From Pleodorina starrii (Eukaryota > Chlorophyta > Chlorophyceae > Chlamydomonadales > Volvocaceae): a stretch of 64,000 nt of DNA. Made by a program: the position numbers and the translations under genes. Within the stretch, counting starts at the first letter, position 1, and each line of letters opens with the position of its first letter. Positions 57,101-64,000 of this stretch are shown one piece after another. The notes under the pieces were generated by a model. The model saw only the letters and a program-made list of their open reading frames with translations, was not told the origin of the DNA and ran no database searches. Where the stretch lies: assembly GCA_030267565.1 (NCBI GenBank), contig BRXU01000009.1, positions 1,882,001 through 1,946,000 on the forward strand, in the 5' to 3' direction.

Positions 57101-58249
57101 TCCTCGGCGGCGGTGGCGGCGGCGGCGGCCTGGCGCTAACGGGCAGCTTGAGCGTCGCGGCGGCGCCGCGGCGGCGGGGGTCCAGGGACGCCGCCGCCGC
57201 CGCCGCCGCCAGCACGCACGGCTCCCTCAGCGGCGGCGCCGCCGGGTTGGACCTTTCGGGCATGTCTGCCGTACAGCAGGCGATGCTGGAGGCGGGGCTG
57301 GACCCGCTGCTCTTTGGGCCGGAGGTGTCGCCGTTCAGCGGCGGCGGGCCTCGAGCGCCACGGCTCCGTCATGTCGGGGACGTCCTCCGTAGCGCCGCTG
57401 CCGGCGCTGACGCCGCTGGGTTCTAGCGTCGCGGTGCTGCCGCCGCGGGGGCTCGCGCCGCTGGCCGTTGGTGGCGGCAGCGGCGGCGGCGGCGGCAGCG
57501 GCAACGGCAGCCCCGCCACGAGCACAGACTTTGAGGCGCTGCGCGCGGCCGGCGTCGCCACACCCTTTCGGTCCCCCAACGCGCTGACGCCGACGAACCG
57601 GCGTTCCGCCAACGGCGGGCCCATCCCGCCGTCGCTCTCCATGCCCGTCTCGCTCCTCGATTCGGGGTACGGCAGCGCCGTCGGCGCGATCAGCCCGAGC
57701 TCCCCGCTGATATCCTTCCCAAGCGCCGCCGCCAACGCGGTGCTCCGCACCGTGCGCGCCTCGCACTGCGGTACGGCACGGCGCTGTACCGATGCCGACG
57801 GCGGCGCCGGCGCCGCCAACGCGGCGGCGCCGCTGCCAGCGACTCCGTCGCCGCGGATTCCGGCGCTGCAGGCCCTCGACGCGCTGGACAACGCCGCCGC
57901 CGCCGTCGCGGCGGCGTCGCCGGGTCTGTACGGCGGCCGCAAGAGTCGCGCCAGCTTCACCGGTGGCGTCACGCCGCGCATCGCCAGCGTCGACAGCCTC
58001 TGGCCGACCGCCGGGAACCGCGGCGCCTTCCTGAGTAGCTTACGCCGCGCCCCGACGCGCGACGGCGGCGGCGGGGTCGGCGCCAGTGAGCCGCACTTGG
58101 CCGTGATGGACGCGGAGGTGGAGGAGGAGGCGGCGCTGGCTCGGTCGTTGGTCCCCAAGAACCAGGCAGGTATGTTTATGGTGCGGGGCGGCACGCCATC
58201 CTCGCCCTCCAGGCAGCCGGCGGCGCGGCGGATCGCGGGCTGCTTCTGA
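50442..58249 (+). CDS. Protein with three cyclic-nucleotide-binding domains (frameshift near 3' end)
   Basis: Exons: 50442-50525, 50786-50840, 50989-51215, 51455-51571, 51912-52160, 52344-52626, 52920-53110, 53521-53647, 53990-54275, 54610-54800, 55115-55335, 55801-58249; all splice phases agree; about 1,490 residues if the frame break is bridged. CNB1 (exons 1-4): RTLEQIHIIAELLSYQAVFQ, then ECVLSKGQPLEQWCLLFSG, and a phosphate-cassette-like SEAALLHSTHPRRSSV keeping Glu and Arg. CNB2 (exons 5-6): FLASLPPYRTYPPELVSCL, LPPGSLVYEHGTLADAQ, VTVLSGEVQLRRL; cassette not evident. CNB3 (exons 11-12): FLGSLSKEHLTELAEMC, GTLLARQGCPLECMVVV, EGEVTLFHE. No kinase, channel or cyclase segment is visible, so it may be a cNMP-responsive scaffold; ligand binding unproven. 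The rest is low-complexity Ala/Gly/Ser. The start is provisional (ATG 50442). In the last exon the frame shifts by +1 near 57343-57352. Confidence 0.8.
52184..52272. repeat. GGGT/GGAT-rich simple repeat in an intron
   Basis: A run of GGTGGGTG, GATGGGTG and similar units, in the intron between exons 51912-52160 and 52344-52626. It is followed by a (TG)n tract up to the acceptor. Confidence 0.85.
53370..53470. repeat. (CA)n-rich intronic tract
   Basis: Two CA-dinucleotide runs, separated by a short segment containing CCCGGCTTCGGCC, in the intron before exon 53521-53647. Confidence 0.8.
53848..53950 (+). repeat. Intronic dispersed repeat, fullest sense copy
   Basis: A roughly 103-bp unit beginning TTTTCAGCTGGGTAAGG, with GGTATGTTCGGTAA, GGGTTCTGGGTCCGTTCG and TAACGCCGTCTCC, ending in a CTTTATACCCC pyrimidine stretch. 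It contains acceptor-like and several donor-like motifs. It lies in the intron upstream of exon 53990-54275 and is inverted relative to the copy at 54281-54384. Confidence 0.9.
54281..54384 (-). repeat. Intronic dispersed repeat, fullest antisense copy
   Basis: Reverse complement of the 53848 unit with roughly a dozen differences over about 104 bp. It lies just after the donor of exon 53990-54275, so that exon is flanked by a long inverted repeat. Confidence 0.9.
54801..54930. repeat. GTGA-rich tandem repeat at an intron 5' end
   Basis: Starting at the donor itself (GTGAGTGAGTGAG), GTGA units are broken by two copies of a GTGGAGGCGGGC-containing spacer. Many potential donor sites therefore follow the true one at 54801. 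Confidence 0.85.
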
Positions 58250-58555
58250 GGCTGAGTGATGGTGGCACTGGTGGTACTGGTGGTACTGGCTGGCACTGGC
58301 TGTTCATGGGGAGTGAAGTGGAGACTGGGAACTGGGGACTGCGGATTGCTCTGCTGGGTTGGTTGCAATGGAGGGGCGGCGGCGAGGGCGGTCGGCATCA
58401 TCTGGTCTGGGCCGGAGTGGATTGGGGGGACTGAGCCGGACCGAACTGGGCTGGGACTGGTAGTGAGCTAGGCTGGGCTGGGCTGGAGTGCGCAGATCGG
58501 GATTGCCTGGCCTCGTGGAATTTTGGATTGGCCGGCCGGCCGCGGGTGGGCCGGA

Positions 58556-58645
58556 GGGAGGAGTGGAAGAGAGGTAGAAAGAAAGAGGGAGAGAGAAAGA
58601 GAGCAAGAGAGAGAGCGAGGGGGAGAGAGAGAGAGCGCTGTGGAG
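58556..58645. repeat. Purine-rich (GA) tract
   Basis: Nearly pure GA/GAAA/GAGG stretch on the plus strand, downstream of the CNB-domain gene. Confidence 0.85.
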
Positions 58646-58900
58646 AGGGGCGCGGAGCGGCGCAGGAGGCCAGAGAGGGACACACATAACGGCAAAGCAG
58701 CAAAGCCGCCGCAGGGCCCCGGGCTCTGGTTGGGAATCCCAGCTCCATTCCAATTCCCCGGGGGGGCGGGGACATGGGGGGCAGGGCCGAAGACCCGTTG
58801 CCCAGTGGGTTCCCGCCGCTGTGCCTTTGCTTTTCGGAGTTGTGTTGGGGACGCAGAGTTGATGTTGTCAGGGGGGTGGGTGTTGGGTGTCGGCCGGATG

Positions 58901-58996
58901 CCCGAGGCCGGGCCAATGCGAGGCCGGGCCAATGCGAGGCCGGGCCAATGCGAGGCCGGGCCAATGCGAGGCCGGGCCAATGCGAGGCCGGGCGGA
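58901..58996. repeat. 16-bp tandem repeat, six copies
   Basis: Unit CGAGGCCGGGCCAATG, repeated about six times with almost no divergence. Confidence 0.95.
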
Positions 58997-61900
58997 CGGT
59001 CATCGCGCGAAGCGGCGCGGCACGGAGGCCGGGCGTCCCGGCTCCTGGGCGTCAGCGGGGTTGGGGTTGTGGAATGGGTGTGTGTGCCTGGGGGTTGGTG
59101 CCTGGCTGTTGGGATGGCTGCGCCCGCATATATTTCATTTTGGAGAGCGGGAGAGGTAAAGGCAGGGGCCGTGCGCAGCGGCGGACGCGGCGGTTTGGCC
59201 TATGGCCGTATCCGCAAGGAGAGTCCGGAGGGACGGAGGGAGGATGTGAGGGAGGATGGGAGGGAGGGGAGGAGGTTTATCCACCAAACGTTATGACACG
59301 CATGCTCGACACCCGTGTGCAATAATATGAAACAGATACAGGCGCAGACACACACAGACACAGACACGCACATGAGGCGCGGCGCGTGTGGCGGTGAAGG
59401 CTCGGCTCGGCGTGTGGGGCTGCGGAGCACTCCGGTTTAGGTGGAGGCGCCGGGGGCGGGGATTGCTTGAGTTGGATCCCCGAAGGCGCGCGAATGGGGG
59501 CTGCAGTCCCCTGCAGTTGATCTAGATCTGGATCCTGGACGTTGTATTGTTGGGACGGAAGTGCCCCATCATGTGTTCCATCCTCGGGGGCGGTGACGGC
59601 CCGGTCCCGGTCCCGGTCCCGGGGGCGCATCTGCTCGGGTCCCGGGTGTCGTCCCACGCGCCCACATCCCCAAAGTGAGCGGTTAACAAGCTGGGGAGTG
59701 CGTGGGCGCATGGGAGGCCAGGCGCGATGGCTCGGCTGGCTGGCAGGCTGGCGGGTGCCGGGGGGTGCCGGGCAGGGCGGCGGGAGGCGCGGGTGGATCC
59801 CCCGCGGGGCAGGGTGCGGGCACAAGAATAAAGGAATGTATGTGTGTGAGCTGGGGGGCGCAGTGATGGGGGCGGCAGGGATGAGTCAGGAGCAGTGAGT
59901 ACGTGGGTGCGAGGCTCGGAAGGGGCGGCAGCTTGGCCTGGACCGTTGTTGAGTTGGGGAACTGCAGGGGACTTTCCGAAGCGGCGGGACTCGATTTGGG
60001 CATATGTGGGTATGTGGGTCTGTCTGTGTGTGAAGGGGAAGAGGTCGACAGATGGCTGTGGTGGCTACGTGAGTTTTTTGGGGGGGAAGCTCGCTGGATG
60101 GCTCCTGATTTGTGCTTCTTTGATGCCCCTGTTGACAGTTGACGGTTGACGGTGGCGGCGGCCGCGTGTTTGGTCAAGTGCTGATGCGGACAATCTTGAC
60201 ACGGGGCCAGCAAGTGGGGGCCCCCTCCCCACACACGCATTTTTGACATGTTTGCTTTTTCGCTCCTTCGACATTATCGTAGTCTCTTTCGTTCTTTGCC
60301 TCTCCCTCGATTTTCTGTTGCCGGGGGAGCTCGACTCATGCGCACTTCGCCACTAGGGGGGCGGGCTGGCGGGATGGCTGGCAGCCACACCGTGTGACAC
60401 CCGTTGGAGTCATGGCGGTTGCCGGCGGCGCGCCAACAGCGGCGTTGCACGTCCTGCGCTACCTCTGCCCAGCTGCGGAACGGGCGCACGATGCCACCGA
60501 CTAAAACATAAGTTTGAGTTTGGCCCGTAGCCCTCTGCTGCCGTAAGGCCCAACAAAAGCGTGGCCCCAACCTGCTTCTGGGAGCAGGGGTGCTCCGTTT
60601 CTGTTGGTGGCGGGAAGTTTAGACGTTGGAGATTCGGCTATAACATGCATTGTGTCTTTGTGTGCATCGACAAAGAGAGAGAGAGAGAGAGGCAGTCCGT
60701 CAGGCCCCTTGTGATTTGGGCCCCTTGTATTTTGTAGAATGGCGGCCTCTGTCCCGCGTGTCGCCGGTGCAGTAGCGATTGTCGTGGCAGTGGGCTCCGG
60801 AACCTGCCGCGAAGAGTCCTTCGAACGTTCGAAGGGTTGAGTCGGCGTGCACCTTCTGCTCGCGGGTGGGTCCACAGGTGGGCCCGCAGGTGGGGGCACC
60901 CGCAGACCTGGCAGCAAGCCGCGGGTGGCATTCGGCAGATGTGCCCTCCTCCTCCGCCCCCCCGGAAGCCCCAAGGAAACCGAGGCCGAGACCTCGTACG
61001 CAAAGGACCACCAGCGGACCACCAGCCGTCGACCGGCAGAGGCCCTCCTGCCGACAACACGCAAGCCCAGCCCGAAACTGCGCACACGCGAGAACGGCTG
61101 GTGCGAGCCTACCGAGCATCCGAGTTCCGCCCTTTCTGGCGGGAATCATTGGTTTGTAAGTTGCTGAAAAAATAACACAACATGTTGCGTCGCAACCCGC
61201 CCCTCGACTCGGCTATCCAGATGTCGGCAAGTAGGTGCATCAGACGTTTGTGCACTGATGGAAACAAATCCTATTGAAGTGGCGTTGGCATGATTAGGAT
61301 GGATTACAGTAGGCAAGGACTGGGAGGCGCAGCGACAATTACTGACAACGGCACGCCACAGCAGCTACAAAACTATGGTTGCGTCTGTCGACAAGGTGCG
61401 TCTGTCGAAGTAGAAATATTTTATTACAGGATTTGGGGCAACCAGTTTTAACCTCAGCTCACGAGGTGGAAACTACGATACGTCGATACCGTGGGTTGTT
61501 GTAGCGGCAGTTGCTGGTTGTTGCTTTGGATTGGCCTTGCGACAACTGCGATGATAACAAAGTTTTATGAAAATATAGGAGCTTTGGGAACCATTGTTGC
61601 AATGCCGGCAGGGGCCGGCACTGATGGGCTGTCACATATTTAAGTCAAAGTAGCAAAGGGAGCGACACACCGATTCGCCATGCAAATGTTACCAAGTCGG
61701 CATATTTTTAGTGGGTCTCCGGCAATTCTATGCTATTTGAACGCACTGTGGCAATTGGAGACTTGGAGTGGCATACATCCCGGGGCGCGCGCCGTACGAA
61801 AGGGGTGGAATGGCTAGCCAGATGATGACTCTGCGCGTAATGTCGACGTCCAGACTGTCACACATCAAAATTTTAGCTTTATGTAAATAGCATAGTAACA

Positions 61901-62080
61901 GTATATAGTAAGTCATAACATTTGCAGAGACCCGTTTCGCTCCAGTCGTTTGCACACTTTGACGAGTAGAGCGACAGCCACAGCCGACGAATTGTGCATA
62001 ATAAATAATAATACAGTTCTAGTATCCTCCCCATCTTGTATTATAACGCTCGTTCCTCCATCTGTCACTTTGACTAAAAA

Positions 62081-64000
62081 ATGGTCTGCCCGACGTGCCA
62101 TTCCGAGCCCCCGATAACGGTCGTGGTGAGGGATCCTCACATTCAAAATAAGATTGAATGCGTCAATCCATATCTCTTGGGTCAGCCGAACCAGGTGAGC
62201 ACCGGCGTTCGTCGTCCGCCGATTCCAGCCACTGTGTAACGAAACCAATTCACGGACTATCGTAACTAACCGTTTGTTGCAATCAAGCAATCAAGAAGTC
62301 TAACTGCGCCCCACTTACGTCCGACAGGCTCGCCGCATCCGCGATGTTAAGGGCGTGCTCCATAAGTACATAGATGTGGGCGTAAGCCTCTGGGCATACC
62401 TGGCTTTTCTGCTGCGGATTCTGCTGCTGGCCCTTAACTGCACCGCTATCTTCTACGCCTTCATAACCTACAAGAGCGATCGCATCAGCGAGTGGAAGTT
62501 CGAGATCCCGACGCGCATTGTGGTGTGGGCCGAGTTCGTGGGCATCTGTCTTGCGATGCTCTATATGCTCTGGCGATTCCTTGTGGTGCTTTACAAGGCG
62601 GTCAAGGAGCTCGATAGCACCGCGGACAACCTCTATAAACGTAACATGGAGGTATGGTATATGCGTTGCAAAGACATAAGTGTTGTGAGTGAGCAACACT
62701 CATATACGAAGAGAAGTCGTAGCAGTCAATACGGCCCATGGAGGGGCCGGGCGCTTTGCTGACTTTAACAGGTTATGAGCCCCGATCGCATGTGCGCGGC
62801 TGACCGAGAGGTCGCCGGTTCGATTCCCGCTGGCTGTTGACCAGGGCTGGGGGACCGGGACGAGGCAGCCTGGGGGTGAACGTGAGGACTTATGGAGTGT
62901 CGCTCACGGGGGAGTGTTGTGAGTGAGCAACACTCATATACGAAGAGAAGTCGTAGCAGTCAATACGGCCCATGGAGGGGCCGGGCGCTTTGCTGACTTT
63001 AACAATAAGCACAATGCTTCCGCACCATTGTCGTTTGTTGTTACCGTACCGTATGATTCCAGATGGTCCGAAGGGCCGTCCAGAGGGCAGAGCCAGCTAG
63101 ACCTGTACTGCAGCGGGAAACGACCAGGGCGTAATGAAAAGTCCAACAGCCGTACACACTCATATTTCATGCCCCAGATCCGGCCGACCTGCCGCCGGCT
63201 TGCTGTTTGATGAATCCCAACAACACATGTGCAAAGTATGCATTGAATCTCCGAACACCCGCAGGTGTGCAAGGCAGTACGGGAATGGTACGAGGCGCTT
63301 ATGCTGCTGGATTTCAACCTGCTGCTCTGCCTCCGCTACATCAGCCCGCCGGCAGTGATTGCGGCGCTGGGCAAGGCGCGCCAGAGGGTGTACGGAAAGT
63401 ACGGCACGCGGGTGCACCGAGAAGAGTGAGTACTGCAGCGGCCGATTGACCAACACACCTTAACACCTGCAAGGACTATGACCGCGGCGGGTCGACACTC
63501 GGCAGCAGCCGGCCAGCAGCTGCGACCAACTCCTCCGATATCAGCTACCGGTACCGGCGATTGTGTCGCGGCGCCTCGTGTTGGTTGCTGACGCAGGAGA
63601 TGGCACCGTTGCCGCAGCCCCGTGCAATTCTCGCCCCGCTGAGGTATCTTCTTTTTACCCCCCAAGAAAACCCACCTTGCCAAACCCATCACCTTGCCAC
63701 CTACACACACAAGCCCAACACGTGTCGCGTTGTCCTCTCTCATTAAACGGCGCGTTTAATTGCTTTATCAACCCCGCTCCGGACCCCGCTTCCTCCGCCC
63801 CCCTTCCCGCTCACTCGCTCGCACGCACACACACGTGCAGCTCCTGCACGGACTTTTTCTGCTGCTGCTGCTTCTACGGCCGGCTTGCGCTCTGCACTCT
63901 GCTGCAAGGCTCCGTGGTGGTGGTGCTGACGGGCGCGGCGCTGCTGGCCGTGCTCCTCAAAGTGCTGCAGCTACGCTTCCTGGGCACCGTAGAGATCCGC
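62081..64000 (+). CDS. Multipass membrane protein, 3' end beyond the right edge
   Basis: Exons: 62081-62194, 62328-62651, 63265-63425, 63841-64000 (continues). Phases agree. The start is well fixed: AAAAATGG with an in-frame TAA six bases upstream. The short N-terminus has a CPTCH motif and no signal peptide. Hydrophobic segments: LWAYLAFLLRILLLALNCTA (about 63-83), IVVWAEFVGICLAMLYMLWR (about 101-120), a weaker one around ALMLLDFNLLLCLRY, and LLQGSVVVVLTGAALLAVLL near the window edge. A Cys cluster (FFCCCCF) precedes the last one. Charged loops include KAVKELDSTADNLYKRN. Topology and family are unrecognised, so channel or transporter roles are not assigned. Intron 2 contains a SINE-like insertion; intron 3 carries a copy of the dispersed intron repeat. 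Confidence 0.78.
62679..63004 (+). mobile_element. SINE-like insertion with identical 92-bp direct repeats
   Basis: Two identical 92-bp copies (62679-62770 and 62913-63004) flank 142 bp. The middle segment has a perfect polymerase III B-box, GGTTCGATTCC (62817-62827), following GGCTGACCGAGAGGTCG. Each 92-bp copy starts with a small hairpin (AGTGTTG ... CAACACT). The T stem of a real tRNA does not pair, so a tRNA-derived dimeric SINE or similar is likelier. Located in intron 2 of the membrane-protein gene. Confidence 0.65.
63636..63662 (+). repeat. Intronic dispersed repeat, partial copy
   Basis: Matches the 3' end of the dispersed repeat (GCTGAGGTATCTTCTTTTTA, then CCCCCC) in intron 3 of the membrane-protein gene, sense orientation. 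Confidence 0.6.

Larger units (their letters stand above)
58250..62080. other. Gene-free interval after the CNB-domain gene
   Basis: About 3.8 kb. The first part is presumably the 3' UTR; the first sense TGTAA I saw is far away, near 61155. It contains a purine-rich tract (58556-58645) and a 16-bp tandem repeat (58901-58996). Short ORFs on both strands have no recognisable domains. The last roughly 0.9 kb is less GC-rich and should contain the promoter of the membrane-protein gene. Confidence 0.5.

Noticed and set aside
57136..58401. 421-codon minus-strand ORF opposite the CNB-domain gene's last exon
   Set aside because: Composition-driven antisense frame. The plus strand has the splice-consistent continuation.

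Overview
The window looks like nuclear DNA of a volvocine green alga (Chlamydomonas/Volvox relatives). The signs are very GC-rich coding DNA full of Ala, Gly and Pro runs, dense short introns with GTGAGT-type donors and C-rich tracts before CAG acceptors, TGTAA as the likely poly(A) signal, short interstitial arrays of the Chlamydomonas-type telomere repeat CCCTAAAA, and genes for (hydroxy)proline-rich secreted proteins. The taxonomic call is an inference; no ribosomal or organelle marker is present. All gene models were joined by hand from splice consensus and reading phase.

Layout. 1-8253 (-): a very large bZIP transcription factor running off the left edge, with a 19-bp minisatellite filling one intron. 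11.0-16.9 kb (+): a protein with three EF-hand pairs, two of them degenerate; its 5' end is unresolved. 19.8-29.9 kb (+): three dispersed paralogues of a small secreted-protein family. Each has a signal peptide split by an intron and a domain of about 130-145 residues bracketed by two Cys. Two carry long Pro-rich tails and one has lost its tail. This 17-33 kb stretch is gene-poor and repeat-rich, and includes a roughly 1.6 kb terminal-inverted-repeat element with internal perfect hairpins. 33.2-39.2 kb (+): SNW1/SKIP/Prp45, the conserved spliceosome component, in 11 exons. 40.3-49.1 kb (-): a 997-residue coiled-coil protein in 19 exons, tail-to-tail with SNW1. 50.4-58.2 kb (+): a protein with three cyclic-nucleotide-binding domains, head-to-head with the coiled-coil gene and with one apparent frameshift near its 3' end. 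62.1-64.0 kb (+): a multipass membrane protein running off the right edge, with a tRNA-derived SINE-like insertion in its second intron.

The genes do not form one pathway. The most noteworthy signals are the undescribed secreted Pro-rich family, a dispersed roughly 100-bp repeat that sits almost only inside introns of unrelated genes (introner-like), telomere repeats caught between duplicated splice acceptors, tandem repeats that multiply the TGTAA signal at gene ends, and a recurrent 12-bp palindrome GACCC-RY-GGGTC.
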